NCBI GenBank assembly: GCA_963678705.1
Contig: OY783209.1
Location: 16,430,001 to 16,494,000, forward strand
Direction: 5' to 3'
DNA from: Panorpa germanica
Taxonomy: Eukaryota; Arthropoda; Insecta; Mecoptera; Panorpidae
DNA: 64,000 nt
A model generated the notes under the pieces. It saw nothing but the letters and a program-made list of their open reading frames with translations. It had not been told where the DNA came from and did not search any database. This document shows, one piece after another, positions 12,329 through 22,989 of the stretch. A program made the translations under genes and the position numbers. Position 1 is the first letter of the stretch, and the number at the start of each line of letters is the position of its first letter.

Positions 12329-13016
12329 ACCATACTTTTTTGTACCCGACCTTCACATCCTTTTTCCCCTCCTCTCTTTTCTTTTTTGCCCATTGTCTCA
12401 ATTGCCACTGCACCTCTCTCTCCTTGTACGTCAAGTCGTCCTCTATGTACACATCCGTGCCCCTCAGTGTACTTTTTTTTTCCATTATCTTTCTCTTCTT
12501 TTCTTCCCCCTCACATCTCGCTATCACTATTCCCTTTTCTTTTCCCACCGTGAACGCTTTTGTTATTCTTACTTCTTCCTTCAATTCTTTTAGTATCCAC
12601 TCTTCCACTTCTTTCCTCAGTTCCGCGCCCATTTTGCGCCCTTTTGTTTTTACACCCCTTATAACTATGTTCTCCCTCTTCTCGCGCTTCCTGGCCATTT
12701 CCTGTTCTTTTTCCAGCTCCTCCACCTTTTCTCTAACTTCTTTCTTTGTTTCTTCCTTTTTCTTTTCTTCTTCTTTCTTTTCTTCTTTTTCCTCTTCCTT
12801 CTCTTTTTCCAACCTCCTCATAAGATCTTCCCTTTCCTTGCGCGATTCTTCGATGAATCTCTTGAATTCTTCTTCCATCTTTTTTAATCTTTCCCTCATT
12901 TCCTTCATTTCTTCTTGCATTTCTTTTTCTGTTTGAATCATCCTTTTAATTTTTTCATCTGTTCCGTCCTCCTTCTTCTCATCCTGCTCCCTCCTCGTCT
13001 TCATTTCCCCAGGCAT
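12237..13016 (-). CDS. APE-LINE ORF1 protein: coiled coil plus RRM-like and C-terminal domain
   Basis: An open frame of about 259 codons from an ATG at 13016 (upstream in-frame ATGs exist to 13088 but add a hydrophobic leader unlike an ORF1 start). Roughly residues 15-120 are a dense Glu/Lys/Arg heptad-like coiled coil. Then KRENIVIRGV resembles the start of an RRM-like fold, and VYIEDDLTYKEREVQ with KVGYKKVW resembles the C-terminal domain of L1-type ORF1 proteins. Such proteins trimerise through the coil and coat the element RNA. The frame looks intact in this copy. Confidence 0.7.
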   Translation of the reverse strand: MPGEMKTRREQDEKKEDGTDEKIKRMIQTEKEMQEEMKEMRERLKKMEEEFKRFIEESRKEREDLMRRLEKEKEEEKEEKKEEEKKKEETKKEVREKVEELEKEQEMARKREKRENIVIRGVKTKGRKMGAELRKEVEEWILKELKEEVRITKAFTVGKEKGIVIARCEGEEKKRKIMEKKSTLRGTDVYIEDDLTYKEREVQWQLRQWAKKKREEGKKDVKVGYKKVWCEGTQYIWNEKNKELEKGEFRKNGEGVGGK

Positions 13017-13088
13017 TTTTGTTATTTTATGTAAATAACTTCTTATGAAACTATTTCTTTTCACTAGAAATAACAAATCCCACATCAA

Positions 13089-13560
13089 AAAACTGAACCT
13101 TTTGTTTTTTACTGAACAATAGCAACAATTTTAAATCTGCAAGCGATTCTCGGAACCCGTCCTCACTGCAGCACGATCAAACTGTAACTCATCTACAATA
13201 CTACTTAAAATCTGTGCAATGACAGTACTAAATCTATTCTAAGTTGATTACGGGACAACACAACCTCTATCGGCGGGAAATTGCCAATGTACACAGCGAG
13301 AAGAGGTATCTAATATAAACTAAACATAAATCACATTAAAAAAGTTGTAACATCATATAATAAAAAAGGTTAAAAATGAACAAGTTAAAAAACGAAACAT
13401 CAATAAATTACTAACTAAGTACAACTTTAAAAGAAAGACATGCACATAATAAATTATGACAACACATATGAGTTACATAAAGAATAACTTACTGACGAGT
13501 CAAGTATTAAAATGACAGGATTGACGTGTATGATGTTACAACGTTTGACAGGCTACATAA
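13089..13560. other. LINE leader and junction sequence, no gene seen
   Basis: This is the presumed 5' leader of the APE-LINE (to about 13300) followed by AT-rich sequence leading into the R2-like delta 3' end. I see no coding sequence or repeat with a partner elsewhere in the window. Confidence 0.4.
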
Positions 13561-13779
13561 CTTTAATAGGGAAGAGGCGTTATACTAAATTATAAAGGAA
13601 ATATTATGGGACCACAGGCTATTCCTGTCGGTGTCCCGTGAGATGCCAAACATATATGTTACGTGAGGGACGTATGATGTCACCCACCGCTAACTTACGC
13701 AACGAGCTAGCGTATGACTTCAAGCATATTTTTTTCAAGAAGTCATCGTTGTTTAGATCCTACGATCCCAAGGTTCCAA

Positions 13780-14400
13780 TTACCGTAATTCCAAACGTAA
13801 TCGCTCATATTTCCGTCTTTTCTCATTTCTCGCGATTTCCAGTGCTTCCCGCCGGATTTCGAACGGGATTGTGACATCCACAATGTAGCAAGTCTCGCCT
13901 CTAACAAATATTAGATCGGGTTTGAGTCTTTGTTCACCTATTTGCGTGTTTTCAGCTATGACGGTAAATTTCGGGGTCGCGGCGTTTTTGATCCTCTGAT
14001 CGAACGTGTTATGTCTTGCAGTGTATGCTTGCGAGTATGACATAGCACGTGCGGGAGAGTTTCATAGGGGTTTTCACATCTTCTGCATTTAGTGTTACCG
14101 GTTTTATAGAAACGGCCATTAAGATTGCACAGGTTGAGTCGCGCTTTGTGAATAAAGCTCTACTCTGCAAATCGCATGAATTTCCCATTTCTTAAGAAAT
14201 GGGAGCTTGCAGGGTGTGCAGCAACGCACTCCATAGCCTTTTCGTGATCCGGTTTTTGCACCAGCTTAGCTGCATACTTGTTTTGCTCCTCAGCATGGAG
14301 CTTTTTCATAACAGTTTGCCTGTCAATCTCTTTAATGTTGTGTTTATTTGTCGAGATTGATAGGGTACTGTCATCGAAACTCCATGCAACGCACGTTCGA
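13780..14400 (-). pseudogene. R2-like delta endonuclease and C-terminal linker
   Basis: Frame 14043-13780 (87 codons) has LKPDLIFVRGETCYIVDVT, the PD and D motifs of the restriction-like endonuclease, then EKRRKYERLRLEL, the lysine-containing helix. Upstream to about 14400 the minus strand still reads as protein in shifted frames, with a knuckle region, an HKARLNLCNL-like block matching the linker of the other copies, and a KQYAAKLVQK-like block. The coding sequence is lost in A/T-rich insertion beyond 14440. Confidence 0.7.
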
Positions 14401-14440
14401 CGTGATGCTGCTCTTGCTCGAGTAAAGTGGTTAGCAGTGC

Positions 14441-15110
14441 TCGTATCTGGCGCTCTAAAAACCCCCTCAATATTTGTTGGTTATCTTTTAAGGGAGGGGC
14501 TAGGATTTCAGCGTAAAAAAAAATTTTTTTTGCGATTTTTTTTCTTAAGTATAGATTGAGCAATTTTATTCGAACCTTTTGTACATTATTGAGCATACTT
14601 TTGACTATGTTGTATAATTTTATCATGTAGCAATATTGAAGCATAAGCTGGTAACAGAGCTTTCTCCGAAGGTTTTGGGAAAATAGACAATTTGCGGTGT
14701 TCACAGTAACTCGGCCGGAAATTATCTCAAAATGAAAAACTATTAAAATTTAGTTAAATTATAATCAAATTTTTCTCCCAACGTTCTCTGATAATTTTTT
14801 TTTATTTAAAATTTTTTGGCGGCCATCTAAAGTGTGAACTGTTATTTTCCACGAAAAATTTCGCAATTTTGTGGGTGGGAAGTCACGTATAAGGAAAACA
14901 TCCTTAATGTAAAAAAAAAAATTTTATCTAAACGTTGGGGGGAGGTATTTTATATGTAGAAATGAATCGGTCAATGAGTTTTTAAATGGCAGTGAACACG
15001 GACTTTGAAAAAGTAGTTTTGAGAAAAACGCGTCGACAGCTGCACTGCTATCCCGAATGCCCGCTGCTGTTAGAGTTATAGCGTTAAAGGCCAGGAGATT
15101 AATAAGACAA
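14441..15110. other. AT-rich insertion splitting R2-like delta
   Basis: This stretch separates two pieces of one R2-like coding region. It contains homopolymer A/T runs and a short G-rich phrase near 14940, with no recognisable coding sequence or clear terminal repeat. It is probably a decayed insertion or an old rearrangement. Confidence 0.35.
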
Positions 15111-15115
15111 TAACT

Positions 15116-15328
15116 TCAAGAATATTGCTTAGATCGGCTTAAAATTTTAAGGACATATTCTTGAAATGTTAAACAATAAGATAAGAAAAAAAAATTGGAT
15201 TTTTCGAAAGTGGAAACCCTATCCCCTCCCTTAAGTCTTTTTTCTATGGTAGCAGTAAGTAGATCCTTGGCAATGATAGAGATTTCGGTATCAGCGGAAG
15301 ACAGTAATTTAAACGCATTGTCAATCAA
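15116..15328 (-). pseudogene. R2-like delta post-palm fragment
   Basis: The minus-strand frame starts MIDNAFKLLSSADTEI, which matches the LIDNAFKLLTSKD signature present in alpha, beta and gamma copies directly after the IPNAA/IPNTA motif. The following residues (IIAKDLLTATIEKRLKGG) also match by pattern. The remainder of the frame is unrelated hydrophobic sequence. It marks where the delta coding region resumes after the insertion. Confidence 0.65.
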
Positions 15329-15330
15329 TG

Positions 15331-15860
15331 CAAAATCACACTATATACGTAATATAAGTAACGGGGGGACAAGGCACAGCTGTCGCTAGCTAAAAAGGTA
15401 AATGTTAAATTTATACGATGGGGAACAACTTACATGATTAAACCGGACATTATTGCAGATATCTGATGACGACTTTCCTTGGCCCGTATCTCCTACAATT
15501 TTCTTCCCAGGTCCTCCGGAAAAGTGTTATTCTGCAGATCCGGACTTCCTGCAACAAGTGGCGTACAAAATATATTATTATCAGTGCACTTTGATTTTTA
15601 AATAATTTTAATGTGCAGAGCGACGTGAACTACGTCTAATCTCTTCAAGCGTTCTCTACACTACTGATAATACATTTATTTAGATATGAAAAAGTACATT
15701 TAAAATTACAGGTCAATAATGTTAAATAGACTTAAGAATAAACAAGGTAATACAAAACAATGTTAAATATATCATATTTTTAAAAGAGTCTGTAAAATGT
15801 TTATAAGTAGTTCATTAAAGTTCTGTGAAATAAATCACACACATCACTTATCACAGCACT
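15331..15860. other. Unassigned sequence between R2-like delta and the I-like LINE
   Basis: No reading frame, terminal repeat or partner copy is visible. The right part, with short A/T-rich runs, may already belong to the I-like element leader, whose 5' end I cannot fix. Confidence 0.3.
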
Positions 15861-15904
15861 TATTAGCGTCTGTAACACACACTGCTGAAGAGAAGTGTAT
15901 GTAG

Positions 15905-15927
15905 CAGAGTTGTTTATCACAACTCTG
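15905..15927 (+). other. Perfect hairpin in the I-like element leader
   Basis: Nine-base arms CAGAGTTGT and ACAACTCTG flank a five-base loop. It lies about 310 bases before the ORF1 start and could be an RNA structure of the 5' UTR; function is unknown. Confidence 0.5.
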
Positions 15928-16236
15928 TTGTCCCCAACATGGCTGGCGTACATGTTTCTTGAAGCCAGCATCACATCAGCAATCGCCAGCTTTCTAAACT
16001 TGTTTGCGAATCCTTTCGAGCAAATTATTGATACAGTTTACATCGAGTCTCCTTGGTGAGCGCACGTGTTTACAATAAACAAAACAATAAAATAAATAGT
16101 GATCTTTTTTTTTGCAAATTATAATATTTTTTTTTCGTGATTTATTTGTATTTAAATTATAATTTATATTATTATTAAGTGATATTACTAAGAAGTGAAG
16201 TAACTTCTATTTAATTATCACTGGTTAATTAACAAT

Positions 16237-17636
16237 ATGGATATGGAGGCTGAACCTCCCGATAAAAATCCGAACAATAAAAACAACTCTGTGACTAACA
16301 AATCATTTCCTACAGATAAAACATCCAGTGATATAAGAGAAAACTCAAATAACAATAGTGACAATGTTAAAAAAATATATAATAATTTATACAACACAGA
16401 AACAAAATATGACTCGTATAAAGTAATCATAGTTAAAAATAATAGTTAATAATACATTTTTTAGTTCTCTTAAATTAGCAGAAATAATTTGTAAAATTAG
16501 CAATAAATCTAATATAATAGAAATTAAAAAAGTGTGCTAATGCAATACTAGCTAACGAAATTACCAAATCAACATTGCTGAAAAACAATGGGTATGAAGC
16601 GTTTATCCCATTTTACTGGTGCACAAAAGTAGCTATTATAAAAGGTGTTGATATAGAATATACGGAAGAAACAATTTTAAATAATATAGAGTGTCCACCT
16701 TTTAAAGTAACGAGAGTGCAAAGGCTAAATCGAAAAATAAGAGTTGACGGAGCTATAAAATATGAACCCAGTACAACAGTAAAACTATTCTTTGAAGGAC
16801 TTGCAATTCCTGCTTATGTTTACATGAGGAGAGTGAGACGAGCATGTGAACCATTTGTACAACAGACGATACAATGTTATAATTGTTTTAAATTTGGACA
16901 TGCAGCCACAAAATGTAGAGCAAACGTAGCAAAATGTAAATTCTGCGGAAGTGAAGATCATTTACGTACTGCATGCACATCTCCTAACCCGACATGCATA
17001 AATTGTAAACTTAACCACGACGCTACAGACAATGAATGTCCTGAAAAAAAAAGACAAATCAAGATAAAAGATCTCATGGCCCAACACAATCTCAGTTTTT
17101 ATGAAGCAAAATTAGAATTAACAGAAAAAAATACAGACTATTTATACTCAGTAAGAACTCAAAACTCTTTTGAAGCTCTAAACTACAATGAGACTTTTCC
17201 CAATATCACAAATAAATACAATAGTATCAACATAATACCAACATACAAACCAAACCCTTTAACCAGAAGAACTAATACCAGAGTGAATAAATCAAATACA
17301 GGTAACTCATTACAAAGATCTTACAGTCAACCACAACCTACGACATCAACTAAAGAACCAATTCCAAAAAGAAGAAGAGAAGAAAAGAAACCTAACAATG
17401 AAGAAAGCGACACATACCTTAAGAAAATTAATCAAGGAAAAAACAGAAAGCAAATCAACCAAGAGAAACCTGATATTACAATGGAAAACAATGATAATGA
17501 TACCTGCTATACATCAATATATAATAAAAATAATGATGACAAAATTAAAGATACAAACAAAGACCCAAATATTACATCCCAATCTCTTAGAAGCTACAAG
17601 AAACAAATATCTAGTGTACAATGGCCAAACTCGTAA
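16237..17636 (+). pseudogene. I-like ORF1 (gag-like, three CCHC zinc knuckles)
   Basis: The N-terminus starts at 16237 (MDMEAEPPDKNP) and is Asn-rich; it meets a stop at 16447, and a frameshift lies before 16575, where a 353-codon frame resumes. In the latter, CYNCFKFGHAATKC, CKFCGSEDHLRTAC and CINCKLNHDATDNEC form three knuckles at residues about 99-155, followed by a polar tail rich in Asn, Lys and Thr. Proteins of this type bind element RNA and form the ribonucleoprotein. The stop and frameshift make this copy non-functional. Confidence 0.8.
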
Positions 17637-17851
17637 GAAAACATCGATATATAAATTAAGTTTATTTTTTTTTTTTTAATAAAAATATATTCACATCACT
17701 AAACCTAATCGTTTAATAAATTTACTAAAATATTAAATCAACCTTAATTATATAAACATAAAGAAAAAAAAATAAAATAAAATATATAAATAAATCCAAC
17801 AACAAGACCAAGGTCAGATATAAAAATCAATAATTAATTAAAACAGGTAAA

Positions 17852-18941
17852 ATGATAAATTTTATTCAATGGAACTGTAGAGGAGTCAGATATATTAAAG
17901 AGGAATTACAACATATGCTACAGAAGCATAACATACATATATGCATACTTTCAGAAACGTTTTTAACAAAAAATCACAATTTCAACATCAAAGGCTATTT
18001 TACTGAATTATTTATTATTCAACTGGATACAGAATACAAACTATAATCCCCACGGGGGTGTTGCTATCTTGATACATAAATCTATAAAATATAAACGAGT
18101 AATGCTAAATAACCTATTTAATTCGGTCGAAATAGCTGGAATAATTATAACACATAACGAAACTGAGGTAATATGTATTTTATCAATCTATGCTAAACCG
18201 AATCATAAACTATCTAATTCAAACTGGTCACAGATAAAACAACAAATAGCTGTTCCTGTTATACTGGCTGGAGATTTCAATGCGACTAATCTTGCTTGGG
18301 ATATAAACTGTCCAGGTAGTCAGTATGAAGGTAACGAATTGTTAGAATTCATAGAAAACGAAAATCTAAATATTATCAACGATGATAAACCAACTAGAGT
18401 AAGCAATCTCAGTACAAGGGACAGTATATTGGATCTCACATTGGTATCTATGACGTTAGCACAACAAATTACTTCGTGGCAAGTTCTTGCAGATAGCTTA
18501 GGTAGTGATCACTACCCAATTTTTTTCTGTCTAAATGACAATAATAAAGACCGTTACCGTCCATCAGAATATTTAACGAGGAGAAATTTCCGAAAAGCAG
18601 ATTGGGAGAAATATAGCCTTGAAATAGAAAGCAGAATTTCAAACCTTATCACAAATGGAATCACAAGTAATCCCCATGATGTTGAAATCAAATACAACCA
18701 ATTTAGAGATGTTATTAATAATTCGGCAGACATACATATTCCATCTACCAGATTGTATAATATAACTCCTAATAAAATAAAACCGTCTTGGTGGGACACA
18801 GAGTGCAATAAAATGATAGCTCAAAGAAAATTAGCACTAACTATTTTTAATAAAAACATGACAATGGCGAATTATTTAAGTTATAAAAAACATCAAGCTA
18901 AAACAAGACGATATTTTAGAGCCAGGAAAAAAATAGAATGA
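17852..18941 (+). pseudogene. I-like ORF2 endonuclease domain
   Basis: Translation starts at 17852 with INFIQWNCRGVRYIKEEL, the N motif; ILSETFL supplies the catalytic Glu. A frameshift near 18040 is followed at 18069 by the rest: VILAGDFNATNLAWD (DFNA motif), SILDLTLVS, and SDHYPIFF (catalytic His). The frame stops at a TGA at 18939, after KKIE, where related proteins usually continue with a Trp. The enzyme family nicks DNA for target-primed reverse transcription. The active-site residues are all visible but split over two frames. Confidence 0.8.
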
Positions 18942-21410
18942 CAGGATTTCTGCGAGAATTTAAACCCAAACACAACAACCAACATTGTCTGGAATAATAT
19001 AAGAAAAATTAACAATAAAAGCTATAGTACTAAAAGGATAAGTGATAATGAAAATTTAATAGAAGAATTCATTAAAAAAAAATTTCCACAGAACAATAAT
19101 TTAAATATTACTACCACCACCACCATAACAGATAATTTCCTAGATAATAACATAAATATAAATGAAGTAAATTTCGCGTTAAATCATAATAAAAACAGTA
19201 GCACAGGATTTGATAGAATAAATTACAAAATGATACAAAACTTACCTGACAATGCAATAAATCATCTTACACAAATATATAATCTGTCATTAAACACTGC
19301 TGATATACCATTAGACTGAAAAAAACATATCGTTGTTCCAATATTAAAACCAGGAAAAGATCCAAACAAAGAAGAATCATTCAGACCAATTACTTTACTA
19401 TCATGTATGGGCAAAACTATGGAATCAATCATCAAAAACAGAGTGGAATGGTATCTCGAACATCATAAAAGATTACCTGAGTTACAATTTGCTTTTAGAA
19501 AAACAAGAAGTACGCAGCATAACTTAAACATATTTAATATCGATATACAAAGAACATGTAGTAAAAATCATTATATGATAGCTGCTTTCATTGACATTGA
19601 AGCTGCTTATGACAAAGTTAATCTTAAAATATTAAAAGAAAAAGTAGAAAACATAGGTATATCTTCTAAAATATCCAACTGGATTATAAACTACTTCCAA
19701 AATCGAGAAATAACAGTTAGATACAATAATAAGTTAACTGGTCCTATACTATGTAATCACGGAATTCCACAAACAAAGGAAATCAAATTAAATATATCGT
19801 CAGAAAAAAGTAAAATAGTTATATTTACAAGGCATAGAATAAACTGCAGTCCAAAAATATCCATCAGAAATAAAAATATAACTGTTAGTTCAAATACCAA
19901 ATTTCTGGGTATATTCTTTGATACGAAAAGCACTTGTGCGAAAGAAATTGCACATATTATTAACAAATGTCAAAAAGGCTTAAATTTGATGCGATGTATA
20001 GCAGGATACAAATGGGGCGCACACCCAACAACCTTAATAAAAATATATAAAGCTATTGTTAGACCGCATATTGACTATTCTAGTACTATGATCTGCACCG
20101 CAAATAACTCAAGATTAAAAAAAATTGAAATTATACAAAACAAATGTTTAAGAATAATATTAGGTGCGATGGTTTCAACACCAATCCAAATTCTCAACTA
20201 TCAAACTAATATTCCTCCGGTAAATATCAGAATACAACAAATATCAGACAGTTTCTTTTGTAAAAACAGACATAACCCATGCGGCCCCTTAAATACAAGA
20301 TTATCTAAACTATATGTTCTTTATAATAAACCATATTGGACAACTCATAAAAAACCGGCACTTTTAACTAGTTTTGATAGATATAATAACTTAAACTTAG
20401 AGATACATAACACTATACCTTTTTTCAAATTTCCATTAGAAATAAGCATGACAACAATACATACAGAAATAAATTTGTTCAAGAAGAATGAAAGTAAGGA
20501 AATAACTTATCAAAAATATATGGAATATATTACAAAAGATGATATAAACTGGAGTATATGGTTTACCGATGGTTCATTCGAAAAAAACTCTAAAACTGGA
20601 GGAATTGGCATTTTCAATTATAATACAGATCAACAGTACAAATACAAACTTAACAACATCACAAATTCTTATAATACAGAAATAACAGCAATTATGAAAT
20701 TACTAGAAATAATACAAAAAACTGACAATAAAAATATATTAATCTTCACTGATTCTCGTAGTGTTTGTGTATCTTTAAATAACAATAAATTCAAAAACAA
20801 TAATAATAACAAAATATGTTCAATTAAAGAATATCTTTTAAAAATGGAAAAAAGTGATATCAATGTTAAACTTATTTGGATTCCTGGACATGTAGGCATA
20901 AAAGGGAATGAAATGGCTGACAAACTTGCCAAAGAAGCTTGTGTAGATGGGGAAATAATCGAAATAAATTGGTCAATAAATGATTCCAAAAAAATAATTA
21001 AAGAAAATTGTATGGCAGAATGGCAGAATATATATAATGAGAAAAGTCAAAGTACTGGAAAAATTTTTTTTGCAGCGAATCAAAAAATTCCAACAACCAC
21101 ATGGTTTAATAAAAATCATTCACGAAGATATATTTCAACAAATTGTCGAATGAAATCTGGGCATTCTAGATGTCCAGCTCATCTATACAAAATAAATATA
21201 AAAGACACACTAAATTGAAGATGTGGAGAAAAAGGTTCTTTGGACCATATAATTCTAGGGTGTCATCTTTTAGCATCAAAAATGGATAGACTTTTAAATG
21301 AATTATGTAATGTAGCACAGTTCCCAGTCAACATGTCCTGTTTAATGACAAGTGAAGCAACGGCGGAAATAGTAACTAACTTTGTGATAGAAAATAATAT
21401 AGAAGTGTAA
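18942..21410 (+). pseudogene. I-like ORF2 RT, RNase H and C-terminal zinc motif; YADD segment deleted
   Basis: The frame continues after TGA stops at 18939 and 19316 (the second in a Trp position, before KKHIVVPILKPGKDPN). From 19407 a 603-codon frame holds FAFRKTRSTQHNL, AFIDIEAAYDKV (motif A) and HGIPQ, then jumps near 19773 straight to LNISSEKSKIVIF, which normally lies after the YADD motif. RNase H is complete by motif: WFTDGSF, TEITAI, FTDSRSV and WIPGHVGIKGNEMADKLA. A TGA at 21216 precedes a C-terminal RCGEKG...DHIILGC zinc motif ending with TAA at about 21410. Confidence 0.85.
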
Positions 21411-21598
21411 TTTAAGTTAGAATATTTTATTTAGTATGTATTTAATTTTAAGTTTAATTTTTTAAAAGAATCAATTTATTTATATTTATTAGAATAATTA
21501 TAATTTATATGTAAATTTTTATATAATTTTACAAATAAAACCAATGGCAAGAAGGCTGAATAAGCCAAAGCCTAAATAAATAAAAAAAAAAAAAAAAT
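21411..21598 (+). other. I-like LINE 3' UTR and A-rich tail
   Basis: AT-rich sequence between the last codon and the tail contains several AATAAA-like hexamers (for example near 21534) and ends in AAATAAATA followed by a run of A. This marks the 3' end of the plus-strand insertion. Confidence 0.7.
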
Positions 21599-21648
21599 TA
21601 TTAAAAGAAAGCTATCATTTCTGGGGTCCCAGCTTCCTAGTGATCCAA

Positions 21649-22952
21649 TCACGAAGGGATGACTTCAACTTTCTGGAATCTTGCGAGAAGTTCTTGGCGG
21701 ATGCCCTCGTACTTTTCAATCTTAAGTCTGCGGGCTTCGTTGAACGCAGCTATCCTGTTATCAAATGGGATCGTCACATCAATGATAAAGCACCTTTCTC
21801 CATGAAACATCACGAGATCAGGTCTCAGGTTTGATGTGCCGATGGTCTGGTTCTCCCTCATTACTGTAAATCTTCTTCCAGCTGTTTCACGTAATCTGTT
21901 AACAACTGCTTTATATCTAGCAGTGTACTCTCTGCCGTACGACGTAAAGCAGTGGTTTAGTACGTGTGGAAGAGTTTCCCTGATTGATCCGCATCTTCTG
22001 CAGGTAGCTTCTTCTTCTCGTATACGTGGCCACACAGTTCCATACAGCGGCAGCAGATTAAGGCGTGCAGAGCGAATGAATTTCTACGTTGCAAAGCTAA
22101 TATACTCCCTCCCCCTTAGAGATAAAATTGTGACTAGCTTTGTGTAGACGAACACATTCTGCTACCTTCCCCTGTGACCGTTTTCTCACCAGCGATTTAG
22201 CTTGTTCCTTGCGCCATTCTCCTCTGAGCTTCTTCAAAACTAAGTGACGACTGTCCTCTCTCATTTCTAAGTGGTTTTTTGTTAAGAGATGAACTTCGCC
22301 ATTCGTTTCGAAGGCCCATTGGCTGATGACCAGGAGTTCTTAGATGTTGATGCTCTGCTGATGTAGTGCTCGCTCTCCTTCCCTGAAAGAAATTCCGCCA
22401 GATGTTGTGGAGTTAGTAGCATCTTCTCCCGGGTGTGTACTGTGTCCTCTGGCTGCTGTCTTGCCGATTTCCGAACTGGTTCGTCTCTTGATGTCAACAG
22501 ATTGAAAGCGTTGTCGATCAGCGAAAAGTCGCTATCGACAGCAGCGTTGGGGATTCCGATGCAGCCGGCTCTTCTCTCTCCGTAGATATAATAATTAGTT
22601 GCGTTATATGGAAGGTAGAGCGTCTTCTTAATCTCAGCTCGCATGCAGTTGCTCGTAATCTTGCTTTCGGAAGGCATTTGTCCGCATAGGAAAATTAGGC
22701 ATTGAATCGACAAAGGATTTCAAAGCGTTGTTTCTCTGCTACGGTGCAAGATTTGAGCGCATGATTTTCTTCCCTTTGTTTATCATTTCTTCTAATTTTG
22801 GAACAATACGGTAGCCTACTCGAGCTCCAAGCGACTTCTGCATTTCCCCTTCCCTTAAGCAGTAGATAGATGGGTTCTTCATTGATGCAAATGTCCGTAT
22901 CCCTGAGCGCGACTTGGCGACTGGCTGGCATCCAAGGCCACATACATTTCAT
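21649..22952 (-). pseudogene. R2-like linker, CCHC knuckle and RLE, alpha copy 2
   Basis: Frames 22952-22695, 22713-22282 and 22035-21649 tile the region. The last, 128 codons, contains CRRCGSIRETLPHVLNHC (CCHC knuckle), LRPDLVMFHGERCFIIDVT (PD and D of the PD-(D/E)XK endonuclease) and KIEKYEGIRQELL. This is the best preserved RLE of the alpha subfamily here. The linker carries IPNAAVDSDFSLIDNAFNLL. Frameshifts near 22700 and 22100-22280, plus a small deletion near 22320, inactivate it. Confidence 0.8.
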
Positions 22953-22989
22953 TGGCCGGATCTTAAGGCCTATCCTGGTTGCCTTAGTA

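Larger units (their letters stand above)
8878..13300 (-). mobile_element. APE-type LINE, copy 1 (near full length)
   Basis: A minus-strand element with ORF1 (coiled coil plus nucleic-acid-binding domain) and ORF2 (AP-type endonuclease, RT, C-terminal CCHC). The sense strand is extraordinarily purine-rich, so the plus strand reads as long C/T tracts. The 3' end is set by comparison with the truncated copy at 54.9-56.2 kb: both share sequence up to GCCTTTCGGC (plus strand, 8878 and 54901) and then diverge. The 5' end is uncertain, placed after the leader at about 13.3 kb. Clade not assigned with confidence. Confidence 0.8.
13561..15330 (-). mobile_element. R2-like non-LTR retrotransposon, subfamily delta (fragment)
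   Basis: The left part (13561-13780) resembles the 3' UTR of gamma-1 (24.87-25.06 kb) in order and spacing of short blocks, including a GATCCCAAG block next to the stop. The coding part gives an RLE at 13.8-14.1 kb and a second piece of the post-palm region at 15.1-15.3 kb. About 650 bases of unrelated AT-rich sequence lie between them. Only the C-terminal third of the protein remains, and it differs from alpha, beta and gamma, so it is a separate subfamily. Confidence 0.7.
15861..21598 (+). mobile_element. I-clade-like LINE with gag, EN, RT and RNase H
   Basis: The plus strand carries an ORF1 with three CCHC knuckles, then an AP-like endonuclease, RT, RNase H and a C-terminal CCHC, followed by a 3' UTR ending in an A-rich tail at about 21580-21598. 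Among insect LINEs that domain order with RNase H is typical of the I group. The tail is directly followed by R2-like alpha-2 sequence, so the element inserted at or near that element's 3' end. Stop codons and an internal RT deletion show it is inactive. The 5' end is approximate. Confidence 0.8.

Noticed and set aside
9015-12936. Long plus-strand reading frames rich in Ser, Phe, Leu and Pro opposite the APE-LINE
   Set aside because: They are shadows of the purine-rich minus-strand ORFs; they have no domain motifs and their composition follows from the strand bias.
18939-21218. UGA recoding in the I-like ORF2
   Set aside because: The element also has frameshifts and a catalytic deletion, so simple decay is enough to explain three TGA codons.
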